A stretch of 64,000 bases of DNA. It comes from Cellulomonas sp. Leaf334 (lineage in GTDB: Bacteria > Actinomycetota > Actinomycetes > Actinomycetales > Cellulomonadaceae). How positions within the stretch are numbered: position 1 is the first letter of the stretch; each line of letters starts with the position of its first letter. A program made the translations under genes and the position numbers. This document shows, piece by piece, positions 9,615 through 20,278 of this stretch. The stretch lies in assembly GCF_001424195.1 (NCBI RefSeq), contig NZ_LMOO01000006.1, forward strand, positions 314,648-378,647, written 5' to 3'. The notes beneath the pieces are model-generated. The model worked only from the letters and a program-made list of their open reading frames with translations. It had not been told where the DNA came from and made no database searches.

Positions 9615-10880
9615 GTGGCAGCTCCGCAGAACTACCTGGCGGTCATCAAGGTCGTCGGCATCGGCGGCGGCGGCGTCAACGCCGTGAACCGCATGATCGA
9701 GGTCGGCCTCAAGGGTGTCGAGTTCATCGCCGTCAACACCGACGCCCAGGCCCTGCTGATGTCGGATGCCGACGTCAAGCTCGACGTCGGCCGCGAGCTC
9801 ACCAGGGGACTGGGCGCCGGCGCCGACCCCGAGGTGGGCAAGAAGGCCGCGGAGGACCACAAGGACGAGATCGAGGACGTCCTGAGGGGCGCCGACATGG
9901 TCTTCGTCACCGCGGGCGAGGGTGGTGGCACCGGCACCGGTGGTGCGCCGGTCGTCGCGCGGATCGCCCGCTCGCTGGGCGCCCTGACCATCGGTGTCGT
10001 GACGCGGCCGTTCACGTTCGAGGGTCGCCGCCGCTCCGTGCAGGCCGACTCGGGCATCGAGGCGCTGCGGGCCGAGGTCGACACGCTCATCGTCATCCCG
10101 AACGACCGGCTGCTGCAGATCTCCGACCGGTCCGTCTCGGTGCTCGACGCGTTCCACTCGGCCGACCAGGTGCTGCTGTCGGGTGTCCAGGGCATCACCG
10201 ACCTGATCACGACGCCCGGCCTCATCAACCTCGACTTCGCCGACGTGAAGTCGGTCATGCAGGGTGCCGGCTCGGCCCTCATGGGGATCGGCTTCGCCCG
10301 CGGCGACGACCGCGCGGTGCAGGCCGCGGAGATGGCGATCTCCTCGCCGCTGCTCGAGGCCAGCATCGACGGTGCCCACGGGGTGCTGCTGTCCATCCAG
10401 GGTGGTTCCGACCTCGGGCTGTTCGAGATCAACGAGGCGGCGCGACTGGTCCAGGAGGCTGCGCACCCCGAGGCCAACATCATCTTCGGTGCGGTCATCG
10501 ACGACGCCCTCGGCGACGAGGTCCGGGTGACCGTCATCGCGGCCGGGTTCGACTCGGGCTCGCCGACGGTCCGCCGCGACGCACGAGCGCTGGGTCAGAT
10601 CAGCGGCAGCCCCGCGCGGCAGGTGCCGTCGGTGGCTCCGCGCGTCCCGGCGCCCCGTCCCGTCCTCGACCCGGAGGAGCAGCTCGTACCGGTCGGCGCG
10701 TACACGCAGAACCACGCCGCGCCGACGCAGCCCGACGTCCCGGCGTTCCTGTCCACCGAGGCGGAGCCGACGCCCATCACCGGTGCGCTCGAGGTGCCCC
10801 GGATCTTCACCGAGGACGCACCTCGTCGCGACCGCGACCGCGACCGCGACGAGCTGGACGTGCCCGACTTCCTCAAGTGA
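9615..10880 (+). CDS. ftsZ: FtsZ, tubulin-like division GTPase
   Basis: Forms the cytoplasmic Z-ring that recruits the divisome. The 421-residue product begins [20 protein letters not shown], has the tubulin signature GGGTGTG at residues 103-109, the T7 loop region NLDFADV, a variable Pro/Arg linker, and ends in DVPDFLK, the peptide that binds SepF. Earlier in-frame starts exist, but the GTG at 9615 matches actinobacterial FtsZ and has GAGAGG eight bases upstream. The stop overlaps the pgeF start. Confidence 0.97.
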   Translation: MAAPQNYLAVIKVVGIGGGGVNAVNRMIEVGLKGVEFIAVNTDAQALLMSDADVKLDVGRELTRGLGAGADPEVGKKAAEDHKDEIEDVLRGADMVFVTAGEGGGTGTGGAPVVARIARSLGALTIGVVTRPFTFEGRRRSVQADSGIEALRAEVDTLIVIPNDRLLQISDRSVSVLDAFHSADQVLLSGVQGITDLITTPGLINLDFADVKSVMQGAGSALMGIGFARGDDRAVQAAEMAISSPLLEASIDGAHGVLLSIQGGSDLGLFEINEAARLVQEAAHPEANIIFGAVIDDALGDEVRVTVIAAGFDSGSPTVRRDARALGQISGSPARQVPSVAPRVPAPRPVLDPEEQLVPVGAYTQNHAAPTQPDVPAFLSTEAEPTPITGALEVPRIFTEDAPRRDRDRDRDELDVPDFLK

Positions 10881-11653
10881 GCGGGCGCCCACCGGGGACC
10901 GACGTCCCGCCGGTCCTCGAGGTCGACCTGGGTGCTGGTGTCCGCGCAGGGTTCAGCACGCGGGTCGGCGGTGTCAGCCGACCACCGTACGACGCGCTGA
11001 ACCTCGGTTACGCGGTCGGCGACGACCCGTCCGCGGTGGACCGCAACCGGGCCGGTCTCGCACGGTGGGCGGGCGTGCCCGTGGCGTACGCGACGCAGGT
11101 GCACGGCTCCCGCGTCGTGGTCCTGTCACAGCCGCCCGCCCCCGGCTCCACGACGGCGGGGGAGGCTGACGCGCTGGTGTCCGTGTCGCCCGAGGTGGCG
11201 GTGGCGGTGCTCGTGGCCGACTGCGTGCCCGTCCTGCTGGCGGATGCCGAGGCGGGGGTCGTGGCCGCCGTGCACGCCGGCCGCCGCGGGCTCGTCGCCG
11301 GTGTCCTCGAGGCGGCCGTCGCCACGATGGTCGAGCACGGTGCGTCCGTCCGACGGCTTCGCGCGGCGATCGGCCCCGCGATCGCCGGAGAGTCCTACGA
11401 GGTACCGGCAGCGTTGCAGGACGAGGTCGCGTCCGTGCACCCGCAGACGCGGGCGACGACGTCGTGGGGGACCCCTGCGCTGGACCTGCCCGCGGGCGTC
11501 GCCGCGGTCCTCGAGGCCGTGGGTGTCGAGCACGTCGTGCACCTCGCGCGGGACACGTGGACCGACCCGGCGCTGTTCTCGTTCCGGCGCTCGCAGCGCA
11601 CCGGCCGGTTCGCGGGCGTCGTCCGACCGGTCACGGCGACCCATCCGAGGTGA
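10877..11653 (+). CDS. pgeF: PgeF/YlmD family polyphenol oxidase-like protein (DUF152)
   Basis: Member of the LACC1/YfiH family, described as purine nucleoside phosphorylase/adenosine deaminase or as a peptidoglycan-editing factor. The 258-residue product has [19 protein letters not shown], the metal-site stretch [11 protein letters not shown] and HAGRRGL, where many relatives read HAGWRG. The frame is open upstream through ftsZ, but the GTG at 10877 overlaps the ftsZ stop and gives the expected length. A yggS (PLP-binding) gene usually follows in this cluster; none is present here. Confidence 0.9.
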   Translation: MSGRPPGTDVPPVLEVDLGAGVRAGFSTRVGGVSRPPYDALNLGYAVGDDPSAVDRNRAGLARWAGVPVAYATQVHGSRVVVLSQPPAPGSTTAGEADALVSVSPEVAVAVLVADCVPVLLADAEAGVVAAVHAGRRGLVAGVLEAAVATMVEHGASVRRLRAAIGPAIAGESYEVPAALQDEVASVHPQTRATTSWGTPALDLPAGVAAVLEAVGVEHVVHLARDTWTDPALFSFRRSQRTGRFAGVVRPVTATHPR

Positions 11654-11804
11654 ACACTCAACTACGCGTGGCCGTCGGGCGTGTCGCGAGGCGGGCGGAA
11701 CAGGGGCGTTGCTAGCGTGACCGTCAGAGGGAGCTCATCGTCGCCGGCTGGACCGGCACGGGCTCCGGGATGGTCCGGAGAGATCCGGGGAGGGAGCCAA
11801 CGCG

Positions 11805-12299
11805 ATGGCCGGAGCGCTGCGCAAGACGATGCTGTACCTCGGCCTGGCCGACGACCGGTCGGAGCACGAGGAGTACCTCGAGGAGTTCGACGACCAGGAG
11901 GTCGCGGTGCCGCAGGAGTACGAGGCCCAGGTCACGCCGCTGCACCGGCCGACGCGCACGCCCCTGCCCACGCAGGCCGCGCCGCAGGCCGCTCCCGTCG
12001 CGGGCGAGCTCCGGCGGATCACCACGATCCACCCGCGCTCCTACAACGACGCCCGCAAGATCGGTGAGGCGTTCCGCGAGGGCACCCCCGTGATCATGAA
12101 CCTGACGGACATGGACGACGCCGACGCCAAGCGTCTCGTCGACTTCTCCGCGGGCCTCATCTTCGGGCTGCACGGTGCGATCGAGCGTGTGACGAGCAAG
12201 GTCTTCCTGCTCTCGCCCGCCCACGTCGAGGTCGCCGGCGAGGCCGCCGGTCCCGTCGCCGAGCCGCCGACGCGCGCAGGCTTCTACAACCAGAGCTGA
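11805..12299 (+). CDS. sepF: SepF, FtsZ membrane-anchoring division protein
   Basis: Cytoplasmic division protein that links FtsZ to the membrane and replaces FtsA in actinobacteria. The 164-residue product has the amphipathic N-terminus [14 protein letters not shown] for membrane binding, an acidic and Pro-rich linker, and the SepF core (residues about 65-145) with [31 protein letters not shown] and [15 protein letters not shown]. The ATG is preceded by GGGGAGGGAG. The 151-base gap before it has only a weak -10 (TAGCGT, 11713-11718). Confidence 0.95.
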   Translation: MAGALRKTMLYLGLADDRSEHEEYLEEFDDQEVAVPQEYEAQVTPLHRPTRTPLPTQAAPQAAPVAGELRRITTIHPRSYNDARKIGEAFREGTPVIMNLTDMDDADAKRLVDFSAGLIFGLHGAIERVTSKVFLLSPAHVEVAGEAAGPVAEPPTRAGFYNQS

Positions 12300-12302
12300 C
12301 GC

Positions 12303-12587
12303 GTGCAAATCGTCGCTGCCCTGCTGTTCTACGTCGTCCTCGCGTTCTTCCTGCTGCTGCTCATCCGGCTGGTGCTGGACTGGGTGCAGTTCTTCGCGCG
12401 GGACTGGCACCCCTCCGGGATCGCGCTCGTGATCGCCGAGGCGACGTACACGGTGACGGATCCGCCGCTCAAGGCGCTGCGCCGCGTGCTGCCCCCGCTG
12501 GCGATCGGATCCGTCCGTCTGGACCTGGCGTTCCTGGTGCTGGTGCTGGGCTGCTCCATCCTGATGAGCGTCCTCAGCAGCATCTGA
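12303..12587 (+). CDS. YggT family membrane protein
   Basis: Small membrane protein of 94 residues with two hydrophobic segments (residues about 4-22 and 70-92) flanking a polar loop containing DPPLKALRRVLPPL, typical of the YggT family. The family lies between sepF and divIVA in Gram-positive dcw clusters; a role in osmotic tolerance or in placing division proteins has been suggested but its biochemical function is unknown. The GTG start is three bases past the sepF stop, so the two are probably cotranscribed. Confidence 0.85.
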   Translation: MQIVAALLFYVVLAFFLLLLIRLVLDWVQFFARDWHPSGIALVIAEATYTVTDPPLKALRRVLPPLAIGSVRLDLAFLVLVLGCSILMSVLSSI

Positions 12588-12716
12588 TCCGACCCCCGAC
12601 GCGTCTCTGCACGTGTCGCCGGGACGTGCGCTCGCTGCATTCTCCGCTACCGTGGCCCGAGGCGGTCGGTGGACTGCCGCCGGCCCGACCGAGCACTACC
12701 GACTGAGGTGATGACG

Positions 12717-13400
12717 ATGGCTCTGCTGACTGCAGACGAGGTCTTGAACAAGAAGTTCCAGGCCACGAAGTTCCGCGAGGGCTACGACCAGGACGAGGTC
12801 GACGACTTCCTGGACGAGGTCGTCAACACGCTGCGCGACCTGCAGGGTGAGAACGACGACCTGAAGACGAAGCTCGCCGCGGCCGAGCGCCGCATCGCCG
12901 AGCTGAGCCGCGCAGGCGCCCAGCAGGCCGTGCCGGCGCCGAAGCCCGAGCCCACGCCCGAGCCTGTCCCTGCCCCCGCGCCGGTGCTCGCCGCGCCGGT
13001 CGCCCAGCAGGCGCCGATCGTCGCGCCGGTGCAGAGCGGCCCGCGTACGAGCGAGCCCGAGTCCGCCACGGGGATGCTCGCCCTGGCCCAGAAGCTGCAC
13101 GACGACTACGTGCGCAGCGGCCAGGAGGAGTCCGACCGTCTGGTGGGCGAGGCGAAGAGCCAGGCCAACCGCATCGTCCGTGAGGCCGAGGAGACGTCAC
13201 AGCGCACGCTCGGTCAGCTGGAGCAGGAGCGGTCGCTCCTCGAGCGCAAGATCGACGAGCTGCGGGTGTTCGAGCGCGACTACCGGACCCGCCTCAAGAG
13301 CTACCTGGAGAACCTGCTAGGTGACCTCGACAACCGGGGCAACGCGTTGCCGCCACGCTCGGGGCAGCCTCAGACGGTCGGTGACGGCCAGAACCTCTGA
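12717..13400 (+). CDS. divIVA: DivIVA/Wag31, polar growth scaffold
   Basis: Coiled-coil protein that marks curved membrane at poles and septa and directs polar wall growth in actinobacteria. The 227-residue product has the N-terminal DivIVA domain (residues 1-60; KKFQATKFREGYDQDEVDDF), a Pro/Ala-rich linker (about 72-115), and a second coiled coil to about residue 215. Of two near starts, ATG 12711 and ATG 12717, the second is chosen because GAGGTG at 12705-12710 is properly spaced. The 129 bases upstream hold only a weak -10 candidate (TACCGT, 12648-12653). Confidence 0.93.
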   Translation: MALLTADEVLNKKFQATKFREGYDQDEVDDFLDEVVNTLRDLQGENDDLKTKLAAAERRIAELSRAGAQQAVPAPKPEPTPEPVPAPAPVLAAPVAQQAPIVAPVQSGPRTSEPESATGMLALAQKLHDDYVRSGQEESDRLVGEAKSQANRIVREAEETSQRTLGQLEQERSLLERKIDELRVFERDYRTRLKSYLENLLGDLDNRGNALPPRSGQPQTVGDGQNL

Positions 13401-13472
13401 CGACGGTGTTCCGGCGACCACCCGCCGGGACGCACGAGTGCATCACCACAGGTCAGGTCGACAGCTGCACAC

Positions 13473-13501
13473 CGCCACGCCGGGTTTCACCCGGCGTGGC
13501 G
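13473..13501 (+). terminator. Intrinsic terminator after divIVA
   Basis: A perfect 13-base-pair stem, CGCCACGCCGGGT paired with ACCCGGCGTGGCG, closes on a TTC loop. It is followed by GTGTTGTG rather than a clean T-run, common for high-GC actinobacterial terminators. It closes the sepF-yggT-divIVA transcript just before the next promoter. Confidence 0.8.
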
Positions 13502-13503
13502 TG

Positions 13504-13532
13504 TTGTGTCCCGGACTGCGCCCGCATACAGT
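13504..13532 (+). promoter_or_regulatory. Promoter of the TraR/DksA-family gene
   Basis: TTGTGT at 13504-13509 and TACAGT at 13527-13532 are separated by 17 bases, a good housekeeping-type promoter. Its -35 begins where the divIVA terminator stem ends. The start codon is 32 bases downstream with an AGGGGGG ribosome site at 13550-13556. Confidence 0.55.
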
Positions 13533-13563
13533 CGCGACACTTCGAGGACAGGGGGGCCCGCTC

Positions 13564-14025
13564 GTGGCCATCAACGACGCGCTCAGCGCGGTTGACGTCA
13601 GCACCGACATCAAGGACCTGAGCAAGCTGGTCAAGCAGTTCCCGGTGCGGGACGGCGAGAAGCCGTGGACCGCTCGGGAGGTCAAGGACATCGCGGAAGA
13701 GCTCACCAGCGACATCGACCGGCTGACGAGCGAGCTTGCTGCTGCAGACGCCGAGCTGTCCGATCTCCTGCGCAACTCCGGGGACGGGGCCGGCGACGAC
13801 CAGGCGGACTCCGGGTCGTCCGCGCTCGAACGGGAGCAGGAGCTCACGCTCGTGAACAACACGCGGGACCTGCTCGCGCAGACCACCCGCGCGCTGTCGC
13901 GCATCTCGGCCGGCACGTTCGCCACGTGCGAGTCCTGCGGCAAGGCCGTCGGCAAGGCGCGCGTCCAGGCGTTCCCTCGCGCGACCCTCTGCGTGGAGTG
14001 CAAGCAGCGCGAAGAGCGTCGCTGA
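13564..14025 (+). CDS. TraR/DksA-family zinc-finger protein
   Basis: A 153-residue protein with a long acidic helical N-terminal part (residues about 15-110) and a C-terminal C4 zinc finger, CESCGK ... CVECK, of the DksA/TraR family, which binds RNA polymerase through its secondary channel in proteobacteria. Actinobacterial members are poorly characterised. The GTG at 13564 is selected by its ribosome site; the frame is open further upstream across the divIVA terminator, which is unlikely to be coding. It has its own promoter. Confidence 0.82.
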   Translation: MAINDALSAVDVSTDIKDLSKLVKQFPVRDGEKPWTAREVKDIAEELTSDIDRLTSELAAADAELSDLLRNSGDGAGDDQADSGSSALEREQELTLVNNTRDLLAQTTRALSRISAGTFATCESCGKAVGKARVQAFPRATLCVECKQREERR

Positions 14026-14033
14026 CGCGCACG

Positions 14034-14046
14034 TAGACTCCTGCGG
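14034..14046 (+). promoter_or_regulatory. -10 element of lspA, probable leaderless start
   Basis: TAGACT (14034-14039) ends seven bases before the lspA GTG (14046), so transcription would begin at or next to the start codon. No ribosome site precedes the GTG. This supports a leaderless mRNA. Confidence 0.5.
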
Positions 14047-14661
14047 TGCCCACCACCACGGACGACCAGCCTGACGCGCCACCGAGCACCCGTCGGCGTG
14101 CCCTGCTGATCACGCTCTTCTCGCTCTCCGCCGTCGTGCTGGTCCTCGACCAGCTGTCGAAGGCGTGGGCGATCAGCTCGCTCGTCGAGGGTGAGCGGCG
14201 CGACCTGGTGGGGAACCTGCTCGGTCTGCAGCTCGTCTTCAACCCCGGTGCGGCGCTGTCCATCGCCACCGGGATGACGTGGGTGCTGACGATCGTCGCG
14301 ACGGTCGTGATCGTCGTGATCGTGCGCGCCAGCCGCCGGATCGGGTCCTGGGCGTGGGCGGTCGCGCTGGGTCTGCTGCTCGGCGGCGCGCTCGGCAACC
14401 TGGTCGACCGGCTGGTCCGCGAGCCGGGGATCGCGCGGGGCCACGTGGTCGACTTCATCGCGTACGCGGACTGGTTCGTCGGCAACGTCGCGGACATCGC
14501 GATCGTCTCGGCGGCGGTCCTCGTCGTGATCCTCGCGGCGCTGGGTGTGCACATCGACGGCACGCGCGACGGGCACGGCCAGACGGAGACGGACGACGAC
14601 GCCGCTGACGACGAGGCCGTGGCCGTGGCCGACGAACCCTCCACGACGGCCACCGAGCAGA

Positions 14662-14669
<8 letters not shown>
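14046..14669 (+). CDS. lspA: LspA, lipoprotein signal peptidase II
   Basis: Membrane aspartyl protease that cleaves diacylated prolipoproteins before the lipobox cysteine. The 207-residue product has four membrane segments and conserved motifs [14 protein letters not shown] and GNVADIAIV, which supply the two catalytic aspartates. The last 45 or so residues are an acidic, disordered tail beyond the usual family length. It overlaps the following rluD-type gene by eight bases. The window encodes at least one lipoprotein substrate (32255-32977). Confidence 0.95.
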
Positions 14670-15596
<927 letters not shown>

Positions 15597-15600
<4 letters not shown>

Positions 15601-16118
15601 GCGTGCGTGTCGTCCGGGTGGAGACACCCGAGCAGCGTGCGGCCATGACCGCGATCCGGATGGCCGTGTTCGTGCAGGAGCAGGACGTGGCACCGGAGCG
15701 GGAGATGGACGCGCTCGACGACGACCCCTCGACGCTGCACGTCCTCGCGGTCGACGACGACGGATCGGCGGTGGGCACGGCGCGTCTCCTGCCGCCACAC
15801 GACTCCGGTGACCCTGCCCACATCGGGCGGGTCGCGGTGACCGCCGCCGCCCGCGGTCTCGGTGTCGGTGCGGTGCTCATGACCGCCCTCGAGGCGGAGG
15901 CCGTCGAGCGGTTCGGGGAGGTCGTGGACGGCGTCCGCACGGTGTCCGTCGAGCTCAGCGCGCAGGAGCAGGCGCTCGGCTTCTACGACCGGCTGGGCTA
16001 CGTGGCCCGGCCCGAGCGGTACCTCGACGAGGCCATCTGGCACCGCGACGCGGTGAAGGTCGTCACGTCTCCCGACACAGCTCGCGACGCGCCGGGGAGT
16101 GTCACCGGGGCGACGTAG
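15597..16118 (+). CDS. GNAT-family N-acetyltransferase
   Basis: A 173-residue acetyltransferase of the ElaA-like GNAT group. It shows the N-terminal [11 protein letters not shown] motif, the central strand GTARLLP, the acetyl-CoA loop [18 protein letters not shown] and the late GFYDRLGYV motif. The substrate is unknown. The GTG at 15597 overlaps the rluD stop (GTGA); longer in-frame starts would lie inside rluD. The gene ends ten bases before the dnaE start. Confidence 0.85.
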
Positions 16119-16129
16119 GATCGCCCGCA
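16116..16129 (+). promoter_or_regulatory. -10 element of dnaE, probable leaderless start
   Basis: TAGGAT (16116-16121), overlapping the stop of the GNAT gene, ends eight bases before the dnaE ATG (16129). No ribosome site is present, so a leaderless dnaE message is likely. Confidence 0.45.
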
Positions 16130-19100
16130 TGGCATCAGCTGGGGGTTCCGACTTCGTCCACCTCCACGTGCACACCGAGTACTCGATGCTCGACGGCGCG
16201 GCACGCCTGGACGACCTGTTCACCGAGGCGAACCGGCTCGGTCAGACGGCCGTCGCCATCACCGACCACGGGTACCTGTTCGGGGCGTTCGACTTCTGGC
16301 AGAAGGCCAGGAACCACGGGATCAAGCCGATCATCGGCGTCGAGGCGTACGTCACGCCGGGGACCAGCCGGTTCGACCAGAACCGGGTGCGGTGGGGCGA
16401 GGCGCACCAGGCGTCCGACGACGTCTCGGCGCGCGGCGCGTACACGCACATGACCCTGCTGGCGAAGTCCACGAAGGGCATGCACAACCTGTTCCGGATG
16501 TCCTCGCTGGCGTCGCTCGAGGGGCAGATGGGCAAGTGGCCGCGCATGGACCGCGACCTGCTCAGCACGTACAGCGACGGGCTCATCGCGACGACCGGCT
16601 GCCCGTCGGGCGAGGTGCAGACGCGCATCCGGCTGGGGCAGTTCGACGAGGCCGTGCGCGCCGCGGGCGAGATGCAGGACCTGTTCGGCAAGGAGAACTA
16701 CTACGTCGAGCTGATGGACCACGGGCTCGAGATCGAGACGCGGGTCATCAAGGACCTGCGGCGCCTCGCCGAGTCGATCGGTGCCCCCGTCGTCGCGACG
16801 AACGACCTGCACTACACGAAGCACGAGGACAGCCACGCGCACGAGGTGCTGCTGTGCGTCCAGTCGGGCTCGACCCTGGCCGACCCCGACCGGTTCAAGT
16901 TCGACACCGACCAGTTCTACCTGAAGTCCGCCGAGGAGATGCGGCGCACCTGGTCGGAGATCCCGGAGGCGTGCGACAACACGGTCCTCATCGCGGAGCA
17001 GTGCGAGGTGGAGTTCAACACCGACGCCAACTTCATGCCGAACTTCCCCGTCCCGGCGGGGGAGAGCGAGGACTCCTGGTTCATCAAGGAGGTCGAGACC
17101 GGCCTGCAGAAGCGGTACCACGGGACGATCCCGTCGGACGTCCGCACGCAGGCCGAGTACGAGACGGGCGTCATCACGCAGCTCGGGTTCTCCGGGTACT
17201 TCCTCGTGGTCGCCGACTTCATCAACTGGGCCAAGGACCAGGGCATCCGCGTCGGACCCGGCCGTGGGTCCGCGGCGGGGTCGATGGCGTCGTACGCGAT
17301 GGGCATCACCGAGCTGGACCCGCTGGAGCACGGGCTGATCTTCGAGCGGTTCCTCAACCCGGAGCGTGTCTCCTGGCCCGACGTCGACGTCGACTTCGAC
17401 GAGCGTCGGCGCGGCGAGGTCATCCGGTACGTGACGGACAAGTACGGCGAGGACCGCGTCGCCCAGATCGTCACGTACGGCACCATCAAGGCCAAGCAGG
17501 CGCTCAAGGACGCCTCGCGCGTGCTGGGCTTCCCGTTCGCGATGGGGGAGAAGCTCACCAAGGCGATGCCGCCCGCCGTGATGGGCAAGGACATCACGCT
17601 GTCGGGCATCTACAACCCGCAGGACCCGCGCTACGCGGAGGCCGACGAGTTCCGCCAGGTGGTCCAGGCCGACCCCGAGGCGCAGCGCGTCCTGGAGACG
17701 GCCAAGGGGCTGGAGAACCTCAAGCGGCAGTGGGGGGTCCACGCGGCCGGCGTCATCATGTCGAGCGAGCCGCTGGTGGACATCGTCCCGATCATGCGGC
17801 GCCCGCAGGACGGCGCGATCATCACCCAGTTCGACCAGCCGGGGTCCGAGGCCCTGGGCCTGATCAAGATGGACTTCCTCGGCCTGCGCAACCTCACGAT
17901 CCTCGACGACGCGCTCGAGAACATCGAGATGAACGGCAAGCCGGCCATCAAGATCGAGGAGGTCCCGCTCGACGACCCGGCGACGTACGAGCTGCTCGGT
18001 CGCGGCGACACCCTGGGGGTGTTCCAGCTCGACGGCGGGCCCATGCGGTCGCTTCTTCGCCAGATGCGCCCGGACAACTTCGAGGACATCTCGGCCGTCA
18101 TCGCGCTGTACCGGCCGGGCCCGATGGGGATGAACTCCCACATCAACTACGCGCTGCGCAAGAACGGCCTGCAGAAGGTGGAGCCCATCCACCCCGAGCT
18201 GGAGGCGCCGCTCGAGGAGGTCGTGGGCATCACCCACGGCCTGATCGTCTACCAGGAGCAGGTGCAGCGCGCCGCGCAGAAGCTGGCCGGCTACACGCTC
18301 GGCCAGGCCGACCTGCTGCGCCGCGCGATGGGCAAGAAGAAGAAGGAGGTCCTGGACAAGGAGTTCGTGCCGTTCCAGGCCGGGATGCGCGAGCGTGGGT
18401 ACTCCGACGCGTCCATCCAGGCCGTGTGGGACGTGCTGGTGCCGTTCGCCGGGTACGCCTTCAACAAGGCCCACTCCGCCGCGTACGGCGTCATCTCCTA
18501 CTGGACCGCCTACCTCAAGGCGAACTACCCGACCGAGTACATGGCGGGTCTGCTCACCAGCGTGCGCGACGACAAGGACAAGTCGGCGCTGTACCTGGGC
18601 GAGTGCCGGCACATGGGCATCACCGTGCTCGCGCCGGACGTGAACTCCTCGTCGGCCAACTTCACGGCCGTCGGCAAGGACATCCGCTTCGGTCTGACGG
18701 CCATCCGCAACGTCGGCGCCAACGTGGTCGACGCGATCGTGCGGGCGCGCGAGGAGAAGGGCGCGTTCACGTCCTTCACCGACTTCCTGGACAAGGTGCC
18801 GGCCGTCGTCTGCAACAAGCGGACCATCGAGTCGCTCATCAAGGCCGGGGCGTTCGACTCGCTCGGGCACGCGCGCCGCGCGCTGCTGCTGGTGCACGAG
18901 CAGGCGGTCGACTCCGTGATCGGCGTGAAGCGCAAGGAGGCCGAGGGCCAGTTCGACCTGTTCGCCGACCTGATGGGCGGTGACGACGGCGCGCAGGGCT
19001 TCGCGGTGGTCGTGCCGGACCTGCCGGACTGGGACAAGAAGCAGCGGCTCGCGTTCGAGCGGGAGATGCTCGGCCTGTACGTGTCGGACCACCCGCTGTC

Positions 19101-19668
19101 GGGGCTCGAGCACGTGCTGGCCGCCGCGGCCGATGTGTCGATCGCCACGCTGCTGCAGGACGAGCAGCGGCCGGACGGTTCCACGGTGGTCATCGCCGGG
19201 CTCATCACGTCGCTGCAGCGCAAGATGTCGAAGCAGGGCAACCCGTGGGCCGCGGTCACGATCGAGGACATGGAGGCCTCGGTCGAGATCATGTTCTTCG
19301 GCGAGACGTACCTGGCGTACTCCACGGCGCTGGCCGAGGACGCGGTCGTCGTGATCCGGGGACGCGTGCGGCGGCGCGACGAGACCATGCAGCTGCAGGC
19401 CATGGAGGTGTCGCTGCCGGACGTGTCGCAGGCGGCGGACGCCCCGGTCGTCGTGTCCATGGCGGTCTCCCGGTGCACACCGCCGGTGGTCGAACGGCTG
19501 CGCGAGGTGCTGTCCACGCACCCGGGCGTCACCGAGGTGCACCTCCGGCTCACCAGCCCCGGGCGCGCGACGGTCATGCGACTCGACCACGGGCTGCGCG
19601 TCGAGCGGTCACCCTCGCTGTTCGGTGACCTGAAGGCGCTGCTCGGGCCTAGCTGCCTGGCGTCCTGA
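16129..19668 (+). CDS. dnaE: DnaE1, replicative DNA polymerase III alpha subunit
   Basis: Chromosomal replicase. The 1179-residue product has an N-terminal PHP domain (FVHLHVHTEYSMLDG, metal-binding histidines), a palm domain with PDVDVDFDE at residues 417-425 containing catalytic aspartates, a fingers region (YNPQDPRYAEADEF), helix-hairpin-helix and beta-binding regions, and a C-terminal OB-fold. The ATG at 16129 gives the standard N-terminus; an in-frame ATG 30 bases earlier lies in the GNAT gene. The 3' end overlaps the convergent peroxiredoxin gene by 20 bases. Confidence 0.97.
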   Translation: MASAGGSDFVHLHVHTEYSMLDGAARLDDLFTEANRLGQTAVAITDHGYLFGAFDFWQKARNHGIKPIIGVEAYVTPGTSRFDQNRVRWGEAHQASDDVSARGAYTHMTLLAKSTKGMHNLFRMSSLASLEGQMGKWPRMDRDLLSTYSDGLIATTGCPSGEVQTRIRLGQFDEAVRAAGEMQDLFGKENYYVELMDHGLEIETRVIKDLRRLAESIGAPVVATNDLHYTKHEDSHAHEVLLCVQSGSTLADPDRFKFDTDQFYLKSAEEMRRTWSEIPEACDNTVLIAEQCEVEFNTDANFMPNFPVPAGESEDSWFIKEVETGLQKRYHGTIPSDVRTQAEYETGVITQLGFSGYFLVVADFINWAKDQGIRVGPGRGSAAGSMASYAMGITELDPLEHGLIFERFLNPERVSWPDVDVDFDERRRGEVIRYVTDKYGEDRVAQIVTYGTIKAKQALKDASRVLGFPFAMGEKLTKAMPPAVMGKDITLSGIYNPQDPRYAEADEFRQVVQADPEAQRVLETAKGLENLKRQWGVHAAGVIMSSEPLVDIVPIMRRPQDGAIITQFDQPGSEALGLIKMDFLGLRNLTILDDALENIEMNGKPAIKIEEVPLDDPATYELLGRGDTLGVFQLDGGPMRSLLRQMRPDNFEDISAVIALYRPGPMGMNSHINYALRKNGLQKVEPIHPELEAPLEEVVGITHGLIVYQEQVQRAAQKLAGYTLGQADLLRRAMGKKKKEVLDKEFVPFQAGMRERGYSDASIQAVWDVLVPFAGYAFNKAHSAAYGVISYWTAYLKANYPTEYMAGLLTSVRDDKDKSALYLGECRHMGITVLAPDVNSSSANFTAVGKDIRFGLTAIRNVGANVVDAIVRAREEKGAFTSFTDFLDKVPAVVCNKRTIESLIKAGAFDSLGHARRALLLVHEQAVDSVIGVKRKEAEGQFDLFADLMGGDDGAQGFAVVVPDLPDWDKKQRLAFEREMLGLYVSDHPLSGLEHVLAAAADVSIATLLQDEQRPDGSTVVIAGLITSLQRKMSKQGNPWAAVTIEDMEASVEIMFFGETYLAYSTALAEDAVVVIRGRVRRRDETMQLQAMEVSLPDVSQAADAPVVVSMAVSRCTPPVVERLREVLSTHPGVTEVHLRLTSPGRATVMRLDHGLRVERSPSLFGDLKALLGPSCLAS

Positions 19669-20215
19669 CCAGCCACGCCAGCACCTCGGCCGCGTGCTGG
19701 TCTGGCGGGAAGACGGGGTAGAAGACCTTCTCGACGACCCCGTCGCGCACGACCATCGTGAGGCGGCGCAGCAGCGCCCGGCCGGCGACCTCGAACGTGG
19801 GCAGGTCCATCGCGCGCGTGAGGGCGAAGGACTCGTCGCTGAGCATCGGGAACGGCAGGTGCAGCCGGTCGACGGCCTCGCGCTGGTAGTCGGTGTCCTG
19901 GGTCGACAGGCCGTACACCGCGGACGCGCCGGCGGCGAGCAGGTCGCTGTGGTGGTCGCGGAACGCGCACGCCTCGGCGGTGCAGCCACGTGCGCCGGGG
20001 ATGGCGTCCCAGTCGTCGGGCAGGGCGGTGCCGGGCCGGCCGGTGAGCGGGTAGGCGTAGAGGATCGTGCGCCCGGCGCCCAGCTGGTCGAGCGCCACCA
20101 CTGACCCGTCCGTCGCGGGCAGGGCGACCGCGGGGAGCCGAGCGCCGGCGAGGTGGTCTGCCGCGCTGTCGTCAGCGGGTGCGGGCAGGTCGTCGGGCAG
20201 GCGGGTGAGGTCCAC
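19649..20215 (-). CDS. Peroxiredoxin, BCP/AhpC-TSA type
   Basis: A 188-residue thioredoxin-fold protein with GCTAEACAFRDHH near residue 75, the peroxidatic-cysteine motif of BCP-type peroxiredoxins with a second cysteine five residues later. Expected role: thiol-dependent peroxide reduction in the cytoplasm. The GTG at 20215 is chosen because the frame contains no ATG nearby and a -10 (TAGTCT, complement of 20224-20229) lies just upstream. It is divergent from the ArsR gene and shares its operator region, so ArsR may control it too (inference). Confidence 0.75.
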   Translation of the reverse strand: MDLTRLPDDLPAPADDSAADHLAGARLPAVALPATDGSVVALDQLGAGRTILYAYPLTGRPGTALPDDWDAIPGARGCTAEACAFRDHHSDLLAAGASAVYGLSTQDTDYQREAVDRLHLPFPMLSDESFALTRAMDLPTFEVAGRALLRRLTMVVRDGVVEKVFYPVFPPDQHAAEVLAWLVRTPGS

Positions 20216-20233
20216 GGGGGGCGAGACTACTGC

Positions 20234-20253
20234 ATATGACGCTTGCGTTATAT
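20234..20253. promoter_or_regulatory. Probable ArsR-family operator between divergent genes
   Basis: An imperfect dyad, ATATGACGC-TT-GCGTTATAT, has nine-base half-sites with one mismatch and AT-rich ends, the shape of ArsR/SmtB operators. It overlaps a candidate TTGCGT -35 (20243-20248) of the arsR gene, and the -10 of the divergent peroxiredoxin gene lies five bases away. It is conspicuously AT-rich for this genome. Autoregulation is inferred. Confidence 0.5.
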
Positions 20254-20278
20254 AACCCACAGTGGAAGTATCGGCCGT

